Part shown: in pieces, positions 22,646 to 34,185 of the stretch | How the letters are laid out: each line of letters starts with the position of its first letter | Position numbering within the stretch: position 1 is the stretch's first letter | DNA from: Liolophura sinensis | Taxonomy: Eukaryota > Mollusca > Polyplacophora > Chitonida > Chitonidae | Assembly: GCF_032854445.1 (NCBI RefSeq) | Contig: NC_088303.1 | Location: 10,173,501 to 10,237,500 of the forward strand | DNA length: 64,000 bases | Direction: 5' to 3' | Made by a program: the position numbers and the translations under genes | Notes under the pieces: model-generated | Seen by the model: only the letters and a program-made list of their open reading frames with translations | Told to the model about the DNA's origin: nothing | The model's database searches: none

Positions 22646-24154
22646 ACAACTGAGTCATATTCAATTTTTGTGTCATGTTTTTGAATAATCCATGTTTTTG
22701 AATCTTCCATATATAAGAGACAAAATATACGTAGTGTGATTATAGCTTAAAAGAAAAGACAACAGCAGGCTAAATGTCTATTTGCGCCGACAAACTATCC
22801 CTCGTGAAATTTAAAAAGCATAACCTTTTGTGATGCAGCATATCCGAGAAACCGCCGTTCAAAGCAAGGGAAATCGCACACAAAAAGAAGATCCAAAGCG
22901 CCTCAATGATATCGACTTTAATCAATCAGGCGCGAATTGTCCGTGTAACCTGAGATTTCTGCTGCTTCCGCTTACGTCACCTGAACTCTGGTTTGCCTAT
23001 CATATGTGCGTGGAGTACGGGTGACGAGACACTGTGTTTCCGGTTGATTTAACACAGTGCATCCCATGATTTTGTAAGAATTCTAGATTAAAACTAGATT
23101 TTTAGAGTTAAAAAAACGCTTCGGAAAAATGTGTGTGGGCATGTGTGTAGATCCGCTACCGCCCATCTTTCTGAATAGCTCAGGTTATATTATTGTTATC
23201 TTTCGCTTTAAGAAGCCATGTCAAAAACTGATATAACATTTGTTCGTCGAATGACCTATTAGTTTACTCGATTTGGTTTGTGTCACTTGAATTAAAACAA
23301 AATTACCTATTAATTAGCCGCCAATCTGTTTATACAGATCTTTTTTTCTTTAAATTAATTCGCGAACACCTGGGTCAACACTTTAACTAGTGTATAACCT
23401 GTATCAAACGCATCTTCAAAGAGTCTGAAATAAAACTCGTTTTGTGTGAAAAACTGCTGAAAATGACATGAGCAAGCCGAATGGACAAAAACGGGGGTGG
23501 CGTAAAAGTAGAGACCAGCTTGTTTCTTCTCCGACAAGAATTGAATCCGATACGGAAACTCGGCTTAGAATCCCTGGAACCATTTCCGGTCTCTAGATTT
23601 GCTGACAATTTATCAAAACAGTGCATGGCAGTGTTGATCTTGCCATCTTTGTTTTCACAAGAGGCGCCTATGGCCTGTGCCTTTATCTCCAGGTTAAGTT
23701 CACCGTGCGACACCGACCAGTAGGGTCTGCCGGAAGCACTCTGAGCCATCTCATTTAACAGATGGTAAGAAAAAACGTCTCGGTCAATAATAGTGCGTAT
23801 GGCAAATTCGAATCAGACTGTTTTATTGGAAATGACTATAGCTTTATGTGCCTTCCCTTTGACTGCCACACTTGACTGGGAAGCTGGTTCTCCTTAGTTA
23901 AAAATGGCATCCCATTTATTTGTTAATGTGAAAGGTTTCCGTCTTTTTTTCTATGGCTTTAAATGATACGGCCTGAAATACTAGGTCAGTGAGACAATAA
24001 TGAAAATCTTATTCTTAAGTTTCCAGGAAGTATATTTAAAAATCAATTTAAGCATTCTGAGTAGGCCTAACATTCAGAAATAAATATATAATAAATATTT
24101 AAATAGTGCTGTTTTGACAATCCACTTACTCTGCAGTCATCATGATATATCAAA
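22646..24154. other. Unassigned region with a 120-codon minus frame
   Basis: On the minus strand, ATG at 23749 in a fair context (GAGATGG) opens 120 codons to 23387. The first 65 residues are coding-like (YWSVSHGELNLEIKAQAIG, CENKDGKINTAMHCFDKLS). The later part is not, so an exon end inside the frame is possible, but no strong donor stands out. A plus frame at 22830-23024 starts with ATG and is unassigned. No repeats seen. Confidence 0.3.
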
Positions 24155-24200
24155 CCGTCAAGTTATCCTGACTCCGGACATTAGGCTTTATCCTTAGGTC
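24155..24200. repeat. Isolated unit of the 38-bp repeat family
   Basis: AAGTTATCCTGACTCCGGAC and ATTAGGCTTTATCC match the 38-bp unit of the array that starts at 24913. This copy abuts the GIY-YIG relic. Confidence 0.75.
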
Positions 24201-24559
24201 GAACAAGAGAAGACAAGCCCACCAAAGACAAGACAAGTGGTGTGGTGTGTGAAATAAAATGTGGTGAAAACACTTGCAGGGATTCATATATTGCTGAAAC
24301 ACAGCAGCCACTAAGTAACCGTGTTGAACAACACTAAAAACCGGCATCTAGTGGCTATGATTCTGCTGTGTTCCAACATATATGTAATTCAGATCACGGT
24401 TTTAATGGGGACAACGTAAATATTTTATCCAAAGAGCCCCATTGGTTGGAGAGAGAGGTTAAGGTTTTCGTAAAGGTTAAAAATCCCACTCTCAACCGCA
24501 ATGGAGGACTCAGACTTAACCTATCACACAACTGGGACACAGTGTTGAAAAAATGTTAA
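24197..24559 (+). pseudogene. Decayed GIY-YIG endonuclease domain of a retroelement
   Basis: One plus frame (codons from 24197) holds the ordered landmarks of the C-terminal GIY-YIG endonuclease found in Penelope-like and related retroelements: a basic stretch ending DKTSG, VVCEIKC in place of GIY/VVYEI-C, DSYIAETQQPL in place of YIGET-R-L, NRVEQH, SGYDSAVFQH, DHGFNGDNVNIL, EPHWLEREVK and PTLNRNGGLRLNLSHNWD. It is not functional as read: a TAA interrupts it at 24335-24337 after EQH, the Gly of YIG is Ala, and the E-A-I helix that carries the catalytic Glu reads V-F-V. No reverse transcriptase was found upstream; instead a 38-bp-family repeat unit abuts it. The TAA at 24557-24559 is probably the true end of the old ORF. 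Confidence 0.82.
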
Positions 24560-24912
24560 TTAGCTTGTGCAAATGTACCTCAACATGGTAAAATTTGTTC
24601 ACTCATGTAAAACTGTATTATATTCAAATTCGGTCACTATATACTAGCTCCTGGTGTCTCATTGTTTTAAATTGTATAGACCCATTGTATACTTCAACCA
24701 TGAACTTGAACTGTGTTCACCATGAAACTTGTACGTACTGGTTTGTTCACTTTGTTTTTGTATGTAACTTCAATATAAATAGGAATTCTTTTTGTTTCTT
24801 TTTGAACGCCTTTTTCTGTTGAAGGCGATAGGTTGTCGCCGCAATGTCAGTAAATAATATACATTGTCCAGTAGAACAGTTTTATAGTGTTATCTTTTAT
24901 ATTACTCAACCA
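24560..24912. other. Unassigned AT-rich spacer
   Basis: A 75-codon plus frame at 24595-24822 rich in Tyr, Phe and Cys looks non-coding. This may be the 3' flank of the retroelement relic. Confidence 0.3.
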
Positions 24913-25215
24913 GGTTGTCTTGACGCCGGACATAAGGCATAACTCAGTCCGGTTGTCCTGACGCCGGTCATTAGACCTAACTCAGTCAGGTTATCCTGCA
25001 GTCAAACACTAGACATAACTCAGTCAGGTTGATTTGACGCCGGGCATTAGCTATAACTCAGTCAGTTTGTCCTGCGGCCAAACATTAGACATAACTGAGT
25101 CAGGTTATCTTGACGCCGGACATTATCTATAACTCAGTCAGATTGTCCTGACGCCAAACATTAGACGTAACTGGGTCAGATTATCTTGACGCGATACATA
25201 ATTCTGGCAGATTAT
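24913..25215. repeat. 38-bp minisatellite, about 8 copies
   Basis: Units follow GGTTRTCCTGACGCCGGACA then TTAGACATAACTCAGTCA, 38 bp each, with moderate divergence. Confidence 0.93.
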
Positions 25216-25233
25216 CCTTTGGATGAGACATCT

Positions 25234-25468
25234 TCTAGGCGGGTTATCATGGTGCCACATATGAGGCTCCACACAATCATTCTAGGCGGGTTATCATGGT
25301 GCCACATATGAGGCTCCACACAATCATTCTAGGCGGGTTATCATGGTGACACATATGAGGCTCCACACAATCATTCTAGGCGGGTTATCATGGTGCCACA
25401 TATGAGGCTCCACACAATCATTCTAGGCGGGTTATCATGGTGCCACATATGAGGCTCCACACAATCAC
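25234..25468. repeat. 47-bp tandem array, 5 near-identical copies
   Basis: TCTAGGCGGGTTATCATGGT recurs at 25234, 25281, 25328, 25375 and 25422. Copies differ by almost nothing (one GTGACAC for GTGCCAC). The unit aligns with the surrounding 38-bp family (GGTTATCMTGGTGCC, then ACAT, then AGGC), so it is a recently amplified derivative. Confidence 0.95.
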
Positions 25469-25760
25469 GCTGACAGGGTTACCGAAGCCTCGCATAATCA
25501 GGTTATCCTGACGCTGGGCATTAGGTCACCTAGTCAGGCTACCGGACATTAGGCCTCACCCAGTCAGATTATCCTGGTGTGGATTGTTAGACCTCACCAG
25601 GGTTATCCTGATGTCGGCCATTTCGTCTTAGGCTGTCAGGTTATCCTGTCACCAGACATTATCTGGAACCAGTTCAGGATATTTTTGGATGCAGACATTA
25701 CCTGATCCAGTTAGCTGATGTTGACGTCGGAAGAAGGTCTCATTCATTCAGGGCATTCTA
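25469..25760. repeat. Divergent continuation of the 38-bp family
   Basis: Recurring CAGGTTATCCTGACGC and GGACATTAGGCCTCACC blocks at irregular spacing. More degenerate than 24913-25215. Confidence 0.85.
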
Positions 25761-25997
25761 CCACATTAATATGTTAGGTTATCAAGGCGACTCACCCTAT
25801 CAGTTTTCCCTAGGGCTGGTCAGTAGGGATCATCGACGACTTGTCCGGAGTCTGGATAACTATACTAGCGTTGCAGGCATACACGATTTGAAAACTGTTT
25901 TGACTCATTCGCCTAGAACTTACCCTGCGTCTTTCCGACATCATGGAAAACTCTTAGGTGCTTCTCTTTGTATAATTCTATCCTGATTTCGTACTTC
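25761..25997. other. Unassigned spacer
   Basis: A 71-codon plus frame (25771-25986) has no recognised domain. The segment lies between two blocks of the 38-bp family. Confidence 0.3.
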
Positions 25998-26152
25998 ATA
26001 TACGTGTACTTTCTTAGCTCATTTGTAGTTTGTGTTAAACGTCGTTTAGGGAATTGGTCTTGCGATTATTGACCTGGAACGTCCATCTTGGTTGACTGTT
26101 GGTATACGAATGTCTGTTTCGACTCATAGATCTATCCAGTAAAGATACCTAT
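25998..26152. repeat. Dispersed repeat, copy 2
   Basis: Same element as 5970-6130 and in the same orientation. It sits directly before the last block of the 38-bp repeat family. Confidence 0.6.
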
Positions 26153-26410
26153 GCGCCGGACATAAGTTGCATCTCAGGATGTCGAGGCACCTGACATTAT
26201 AGGCTTCCTTACCTAAATAGGTTGTTCTAGTGGAGGAAAATCGGCTTCTTCCAGTCAGGTTTTTCTGGTGCCGGACATTAGATCTCACCTAGTCAGGTTA
26301 TTCTGATGCCAAACATTGAGCCCAACCCTCAGTCATTTCTGATGAGGGACATTAGGTCTTGTCCTTTTAGATTATCTTGTCGCCTCATCTAGTTATTCTG
26401 ACGCATATAT
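26153..26410. repeat. Third block of the 38-bp family, degenerate
   Basis: GCCGGACATAAG, CCTGACATTATAGGC, CAGTCAGGTTTTTCTGGTGC, GGACATTAGATCTCACCTAG, GATGCCAAACATTGAG and similar blocks repeat about six times. Confidence 0.8.
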
Positions 26411-26857
26411 TCCCGCCGTGTTGGGTATTCACATCGCTGGGGGGAAAATAGCATTCGCTATGAAAGTGATCGACAAGCGCGATCCTCACCACTGTGTGGA
26501 ATTTTAGGACACCGGTAATTAATAACTATCGTATCCATCTATGTATTTTGATCATGATTCAACCCCACAAGATCACAAGTCCTAATAAGAGCCTTGCCGG
26601 AAGCCAGTTAGGCAAGTTTGGGTCATGCTTTTAGGTTGGATCGAGACTTTCTTAACCACTAAAACATCTCCATGCATGAGTGGCCTACATCCACAAACCT
26701 CAATGTTTTCCAGTTGCCATCGGCAGGATTTGACGCTGTTGGCGTTATTGCTCGGAAGAAGGTATTAGGAATTCGCCTGATATCCATAGGATAAACCGGT
26801 GATATTTGTATCTTTCACTTTATTTGTTATGCATGAAAAAAATAATGACCACCAAAC
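26411..26857. other. Unassigned spacer
   Basis: No gene or repeat recognised. Confidence 0.3.
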
Positions 26858-27029
26858 ATGCAACACGCACGCATTTCATGGAAACATCATGTCACACATG
26901 CAGATTTCAAGAGACTACCATGCCACATTACGGGATTACAGTGTTGCGCGCTTTACGGGCTTATCATGTTACACGCGCGCATTTACGAGATTACCATGTT
27001 ACACGCGCTCATTTCACGGAATAACCCTA
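26858..27029. repeat. About 31-bp degenerate tandem repeat
   Basis: Five to six units of the form CCATGTTACACGCGCGCATT followed by TACGAGATTA. Open frames of up to 173 codons in all three plus frames here are by-products of the repeat and the SINE after it. Confidence 0.85.
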
Positions 27030-27133
27030 GCAAGGGCCCCTTTCCCCACAGTACCAGGTACCCTAAAATACCAAGAAACCAGGCGAAAACAGTTTAACTG
27101 TGTGGTCGAATCTCTAGTTCTACGTCTACCACA

Positions 27134-27426
27134 AAAGATCTTCGTTTATTTGTGTATTTATTTGATTGGTGTTTTACGCCGTACTCAAGAATATTTCACT
27201 TATACGACGACGGCCAGCATTATGGTGGGAGGAAACCAGGCAGAGCCCGGGGGAAACCCACGACCATCCGCAGGTTGCTGGAGACCTTCCCACTTACGGC
27301 CGGAGAGGAAGCCAGCATGAGCTGGACTTGAACTCACAGCGACCGCATTGGTGAGAGGCTTCTGGGTCATTGCGCTGCGCTAGCGCGCTAACCAACTGAG
27401 CCACGGAGGCCCCAAAGATCTTCGTT
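27134..27426 (-). mobile_element. Full-length SINE family A with 13-bp target duplication
   Basis: The element (27147-27413) is flanked by identical AAAGATCTTCGTT copies at 27134-27146 and 27414-27426. Read on the minus strand it has a tRNA-like head (GGGGCCTCCGTGGCTCAGTT, box A; GAGTTCAAGTCCAGC, box B), a body with CCATAATGCTGGCCG, GTATAAGTGAAATATTCTTG and AGTACGGCGTAAAACACCAA, and an A/T-rich tail. It carries no protein gene, as expected of a SINE that borrows LINE machinery. Confidence 0.97.
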
Positions 27427-28478
27427 GGTGGATCAATAATTCGCAGGTTAAATCTGCATGAGCCTGGTGTAGATACCAGGTCTAATATCGATGATAAACC
27501 TATGGCCTATCCTGATTAATGGCCTTTGTTAATCATACTGCTCGCAAACTTCTCACTATAACAAGCTTCAAGTGAAAACAATCACGATGCATTCTAATGC
27601 AGAATACAGTTCCTCTACAGGTATTTAAAAGTAACATACACAAATATATATCGTTCGTATTGTTTTGTTGCACTGTTTTTGTCGTAAATGATCTAGTCTC
27701 ACCGCTTCCAAGTTTGGAAAAGGGCTTTCATACGATTTTAATGACTCGTTCATTACTTGCCGCATTTGCAGGCCAACGTTTTAGTGGTATACGTTACAGT
27801 TCCCGTCTGAGGTTGAGGTGTGCAAGCTAGATGATCACCCAGTCGAGGCGGCCAAGATTTTTTCTAAATATTAAAATTCACCTTAATTAGTGCACCGCAT
27901 ATGTATAGTCTTGTAAAACTATGTTTTTCACTGGTATATTAGCGATATTGATGTGGTCTTACATGAAACTCTTAAGATTTTATCCATAACACATGGTGCC
28001 GTGACAAACTACATTAATTTACCACATACGTTTACTTAGCATTGTCGTTTATATTCACATAAGCCAATTTATTAAGTTTTTCGAGTTTAGGTGTGCCCAA
28101 TAAGTTAACTTACGTTTGCGAGAAAGAATGCTGCACGTTTCTATGATTATATAGCCTTCAAACCGTTTTACCAGCAGAGCTGGACTTTTTGAGGGGCTCA
28201 AGCATTGTACTGGGAACCGCTTTAAATAAATAATTTTGTGTAGATACATGAAACAACTCATTCAGAAGCTTTAATGGATATTTTCTCAATTTTGCAAATA
28301 AAAATTTGCTAGAAAAAATAAATCCAGTGTCTCGTAAAATTTAATCCGCTATACTGAAAATAGAAACATGTTCATACTTAGCTGTGTAAAATAGTTGGAA
28401 CAACGGACGTTATGCTCAAGACTTTTTTTTGTTGAAATTTGTGAGTACCGAGAAAAAATAGTACGATGGTGACCTTAC
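27427..28478. other. Unassigned region
   Basis: Plus frame 27597-27830 (77 codons) and minus frame 28261-28055 are unsupported. No repeat recognised. Confidence 0.3.
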
Positions 28479-28553
28479 CTGGCTTCCATCGAAGGGTGTA
28501 ACGGGAACAGCTTTAATGTACTTATTGCAAACGAGGAATAACCAGTAGCTGGA
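28479..28553 (-). CDS. Candidate 75-nt internal exon
   Basis: On the minus strand an acceptor (CTCTGTGTCCGTAG) precedes 25 open codons that end in phase 0 at a strong donor (GAAGCCAG|GTAAGG). The frame reads through YWLFLVCNKYIKAVPVTP and FDGSQ. The other two frames contain stops. No neighbour exon or family was identified. Length and splice sites are exon-like, but a single short exon can arise by chance. Confidence 0.35.
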
Positions 28554-28737
28554 CTACGGACACAGAGATCCGATTTGAAATGCCAAAGGGTGAAGTAGCC
28601 AAGTTTTAAATGGAATCTTTCGAAATTAGTACGTCACTTGGACAGCCGATACACGTCACTCGAACACCTGTGATCCGCTAGCAAACCGGTGGGAACGTAG
28701 GTTGAAAGAACCGTGGTAAACAATGGTGTCAGTGTAT

Positions 28738-28975
28738 AAATTTATTTATTGATTTGATTGTTGTTTTACGTCGTACCCAAGAATAGTTCACTCATACGGC
28801 GGCGGCCAGCAGTATGGTGGTAAGAAACCAGACAGGGCCTGGGGGAAACCCACGACCATCCACAGGTTGCCGATAGATCTTTCCACATACGACCAGAGAG
28901 AAAGCCAGATTGAGCTGGACTTGAGCTCACAGCGACCGCATTGGTGAGAGGCTTTTGGTCATTACGCTATATTCA
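28738..28975 (-). repeat. SINE family A, 5'-truncated
   Basis: Reverse strand: TTATTTATTGATTTGATTG tail, CGTACCCAAGAATAG, GCGGCCAGCAGTATGGTGG, GGGGGAAACCCACGACCATC, GAGCTGGACTTGAGCTCACA. It stops at GGTCATTACGCTATA, inside the tRNA head. No clear target duplication. Confidence 0.93.
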
Positions 28976-30919
28976 GGTGGTATGCAGGTAGACAACATTC
29001 ATAAAACAGGCGACTTTGTTCCGATTCACCGATGATCTATGTCATCAAAGGGTAAGTTTGACGGAAAACGAAAGGTTTTGGTGTTGGTACATGAGATTCA
29101 ACTTCCGACAAATTCAAGGTGTGTATGCTGGCTCTTTACACTAGTTATTGTAGGCGTTACTTTGCTCAGTTGCTGGGGAAAATTCTGTAGTAGTTGTCTC
29201 CCTTGACTAGTCGGATACTCGTTTGAATCGTTTTTTTTTCCTGCAATATTTATTTCTCATTAGTATGGACCTTTGGTTCTTTCCAGCTCTGCATTTTTGC
29301 AACACACGTCTAATTATTCTCATCCAGTGACATGAAACAAAAGCGTTATAAATAACGTTGACATCAATCCAGTGGCATTCAAGTTTCCAAAGTTTGTAAT
29401 ACAATGTTTGTTGCGAGACTGAAACTCAACTAGATATAGTTGTTTCGGTGTTGGAAATTCATTATAAGTTGTTTTAGTATTGTGCACCACCATTATCAGA
29501 TTTAGTCAAACAGTTTATGTCCTTGACTCGTTATATTTTTTAATGATTGCTGAATTGCAGTTACGCTACTGTGTAGCACATGCCATGACACTGAGACAAC
29601 TAATTAGATTAAATGCAAAGCGTTCCAATGGAACAAGCAGTTAATGAACATCATAACACTCAAGAAAACGTTAGAAAAATGTCATGACTCGCTAATTCTG
29701 TGGAATATCTAATGGCTAGTACGTTCTTCCGGCACAGGCGTAGGAACCAACATTCCAGATCGTGTGTGTATTAGTGGGAATGTTTTAGAATGGGATAATG
29801 ATAAATCGGCTGTAAGTGGGAAGGTCTTGCAGCAAGCCGCGGATGATTGGAAAACACTGATAAAATAAATAATAATCTGCCTTTGTGACAGAAATGATCC
29901 AGCGATCTTGCTTGGGCAAAGGGAGATAACTGATATTTTCTCGAGACTTTGGTATGTAAGTAGTTCCACTTGCCTCTTGAGTAGGCCTGAGTCACAGCGT
30001 CGCCAAACAATACAATACTACATTGTATAACGTTATTCGCTCGAATCAATAAACTACTAGACTCTCTCGTCACTGCCTGTTGAAATTTAATCCATTACTG
30101 TAATGCCTTTACGTCCCAATGCGTCTCAATTCTGTAAGCAGGTCCGGTCAGATGTCAGGAAAGTCTGTTTCTATTTGTCTAAGAATCGTCATTGACTTGG
30201 CACAATTTCCCCCTTAATTCTTTACGTGCTCATTTGTCAGGCTGGTGCTGGAATCCTGGTACAGAAAACTCCTGCAATGATAGGTACATTACCAATGAAT
30301 CCAATCCCCTTAACGATCTGGCCTCCTCAAAACCATTTAACTGTGGACAGGCGTGCTGGCTTAGCGTTTCAACGACGACATCCTCAAACCAATCCCTATA
30401 TAATGGACAGGTGTATTGTTTCGCTTTTACTTTAGCTATAGCTCAAGTAATATGAATGATTAAGGAGAGTGATTTTCCCCAAAGAGCCTGGATTACTTAT
30501 CACATATACATGTAAGACAATCATTGATTCGTCATGGAATCGCGGATTGTATAATAATAGTAAAGTTCAATCATGTTCCTACTTTTCATGACAAAACTCA
30601 AATAGCCTTGCGTATGATCATGAGTTTGTGCAGCCATACTATCTGTAAACATAATTTGAGCACCCTGGCAGAATGATTTACCGCCATGTTGGGGTAAGTG
30701 AATTGACAACTGGGATTGAAACATGTAGCTTGCTTGATTTAACGATCATTTGTTTGCTTAATCGAGCATAGAGCTTGTTTGCTTTGTGGAAAGATCGAAC
30801 GTCTAACACAGTTTTACCTACACCTGAGCTGCCTTTCTATCCCTTTGTTAAAAGTGTATTGATACACACCACACATTTAAATTTTCTTTCAGTGTAGGGT
30901 TCTCTGGTTCAGTCACTTA
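28976..30919. other. Unassigned region
   Basis: At 30192-30455 two plus frames are open together. An acceptor (TGCTCATTTGTCAG) ends at 30240 and a possible donor (GGACAG|GTGTAT) falls at 30409/30410; the Cys-containing frame (GWCWNPGTENSC, FNCGQACW) could be an extracellular exon, but this is weak. CAAAGG|GTAAGT at 29051 is an isolated donor-like site. No repeats seen. Confidence 0.25.
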
Positions 30920-31620
30920 ATCTCTGGTTCAAATGGGTTCAGTGGGTCCCTGCTACAGTGGGTTAAAGCGTTGGGTCGCTCCTTTAGGTGGATAAAGCGT
31001 TGGGTCGCTCCTTTAGGTGGATAAAGCGTTGGATCGCTGCTTTATCGGGTTAAAGCGTTGGATCGCTGCTTCAGGCGCTTAAAGCTGGTTCAGACGGTAA
31101 AAGCTATGGATTGCTGGATCAAACGTTTACAGGGTTGGATCGCTGTTTCAGACGTTTAAAGTTGGTTCAGACGGTTAAAGCTCTGGATCGCTGGATTAGC
31201 TGGTTAAACATTTGAATCACTAGTTCAGACGGCTATAGCACTGGATCACTGGTTCGAACGGTTAAAGCATTGGCTTTGTGTTTCAGAGACGGGGATGGGT
31301 GGGGGAGGTGGGGTCCATTTTACACAGCTGTCGAAACGTTGCACCAAGCATTATATGCTGTCATGGAAGTTACGCCAGTCACATTTTTCGACTACTTCAT
31401 AGTACATGCCCCTAGGTTGCTGATTCAGACTTTTGAATCCCTGGATTTCTGGTTCAGATATTTGAAGCACTGGATTGCTGTTTCAGACGGTTGAAACGTC
31501 AGATTACTGTTTCAAACGGTTAAAATGCTGGCTCGCTGGCTCAGATTTAAGCGCGGGTTCGGTGATTGATATATGGCTAAAGCTCTGATATACTTGCTCT
31601 GACGGTTAAAGTGCTGAATA
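30920..31620. repeat. 29-30-bp minisatellite in two blocks
   Basis: Units follow GGTTAAAGCGTTGGATCGCT then GCTTCAGAC. The start (30960-31075) is fairly regular at 29 bp, and later copies drift. A unique segment with a G-run (about 31285-31410) splits the array, which resumes to about 31620. Confidence 0.9.
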
Positions 31621-33798
31621 AAGAATACAGCTATCGGACCATAAATATTTCAACCACTCAAACCAAATCAACCACTGTTCTCTACTAATGTTGAGGAGTG
31701 GAATAGCGGCTTGTGATAATACTAGTCTAATGGGAATATACTGACAAAACTTAATTTGGCGTGATGATATTTAACTGAAGAAAAAGCATATACAATCAGG
31801 TGTAGGACCATGACGTAAATATACAAAGTAATGATGCTATTAACGATGACTTAACTCAGCCCCCTTCTTAGCTTCAACAACATTCAATTAGTCAATCGAG
31901 ATAGGAAGAAAAGGTGTGCTAACGTCACCTCGTATTTACCTGTACATGTATATGTCCAGATATACATATACTAGTTATTTTATATGCCTGAACTGAAATC
32001 TTTTATATGATCTGAGTAAATTGTATTATTTTGGGAACTATATCTGAGCTAATATTTACAGTCTACGACGGTAATTGACTATGGCGTGTACATCACCGAA
32101 GATTTATGTCAGGTCAATTGGATCAATTTTATAGAGTATTATGACAGAAGTATATAGGTCCACAAACGATTTTAGTAGCATATTTAGGCCTATCAACCAT
32201 CGTGCCATCAAGATGCGTTACAATAACATATATATCGGTGAACATAATAATCACGCTACTCCAACATTACATTAAACGGTTATCATTAATATTTGAAGGT
32301 CCGTTCTTCCGTCATCTTTGTACGGTTGTGAGAGTTCTCGTGTATACTACAGTATACTAACCTCACAGCGGCCAAGAATGAGTGGGCTTCAGTGTAACCG
32401 AGAATATGGTCATGTTATAACATTTGTACGCTACATCAGTCGACAAGCCGCGGTTTTTGACATCGTTACCCGTTTCTCTCCCCATATGTTCGCTTCTAGG
32501 GAACGTTTTACGCTCTGCTGCTTGGAAACGACTAGATTCCTAACGACCTAGCCAGCGTGTGAAGAGTCTGGCCCATATCTGTGTGAAAATGAACACTAGA
32601 TTAGACCAACTGTTCTACAAACATTGTCCTGAGTAACAACATCGGCAATAGTGTTACCGACAGTTCAAATTAAAAAAAAAATTCCAATAGTTGCACTCAC
32701 AATATTAAACGTTTACACTGGACTAGAAACTTGAACGAATATGTAACCTTTTGAGAATATTAGAACTATCAGAGCCTTGCTCAACACGATGGCATTTCTT
32801 CCAGAGCACGAGAACAGGCGTTTGACCAAAGCAATACAAGTCCTTCAAGGCCTGTTTACGTAGACGAAAAGACGAACCAAAGAAATAGTAAACCTCAGTC
32901 GTCATATACTGGTAACGTTTGTCATACTAGTGGAAGTTGTGAGTAAGAAAAAGAAATACACAAAGACTGGTGCAAAAGCAAAACCAACATTACTTACAGA
33001 GAGACGAAGTGCATCGACACGTGAATGAAAAGAGTGCCATTTATGTCACATACGGCATTTTTTTCGACCGACAATGAATAATATGCCTCATTAAACAATT
33101 AGGTTTAAGAGCATATTTATGTGATCATTCCATGCAATGCGTGACAAAAGTCTAATGGTATTGAAAGAGAACTAATCATTTGTGATAATCCTGCATATTC
33201 GCTACTGTGTCTGATACCATTGTGAAACCAATTCTACTACTATTAACCCGACTTGCTCACTCGTAATCCCTGACAAATACATTTTATCCTGACCAATACA
33301 CCTTTCAGTTTTCCCCAGAGCATCATGTTCATTTAAAACCCACTCGGGATTGCATTGATATTGGCACAGTCGGATGTGTTTAGAGGTACAGATATAACCC
33401 TCATCTATGGAGAATTGATTTCAGCTTATCACATGTGAATAATTTAGTGAAGAGATTGGGAAGCGATCTGTTTGGAGATAACGCTGTCGTGAGGAATTGT
33501 AGCAAACAGAAGTCATACGTTGTCCCGGTGAGAGGAAACTTTAAAAGAACAGGATTAAATTGATGAACTGCTGGAATGAAAAACGTAAAAAGAGATTGTG
33601 AGTAGAGTTATCACTGTACCGATTCATGCAACAGATGCGTCTGTGTACACTGTGCCCATCACAGACAAGATGTGCTAAACGGCTGTACAGAAATACAGTG
33701 TACATACAGAATCACTCTGCTAATTTCTCAATCACTGTGGACAACCGACAAACAATATACTCCCTTCCCCCTCCCCCCGACAAATACATCTCACTGTC
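31621..33798. other. Unassigned region
   Basis: A minus ATG-started frame of 60 codons (32905-32723, MTTEVYYFFG...) has coding-like composition but no further support. No repeats recognised until 33799. Confidence 0.3.
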
Positions 33799-34185
33799 AA
33801 CAACTCACATACGATACAAGATCTCCATACATACAACTCACTACGAACTACCCACACACAATACAAATTCTCCATACATACAACTCACTAGGACCTAACC
33901 ACATACGATACAAACTCTCCATACGTACAACTCACTACGAACTCCCCACATACGATACAAGCTCTCCATAGATACAACTCACTACGAACTACCCACGTAC
34001 GGTACAAATCCTCAATACATACAGCTCAATACGACCTACCCACATACGATACAAACTCTCCATACGTACAACTCCACATACGGAAAAAACTCCCCATAGA
34101 TACAACTAGCTAAGAACTACCCACGTACGGTACAATCTCTCCACAGGTACAACTCGCTAAGAACTACCCACAACTCTCTGCGCCA
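33799..34185. repeat. 47-bp minisatellite, about 8 copies
   Basis: Units follow ACAACTCACTACGAACTACC then CACATACGATACAAACTCTC and CATACRT, with one copy shortened by 13 bp. Overlapping plus frames here are by-products. The segment from 34186 to 34640 contains looser CATACA/ACACA-rich sequence that may be a decayed extension. Confidence 0.92.

Noticed and set aside
26799-27354. Plus frames up to 173 codons
   Set aside because: They run from the 31-bp repeat straight into an antisense SINE.
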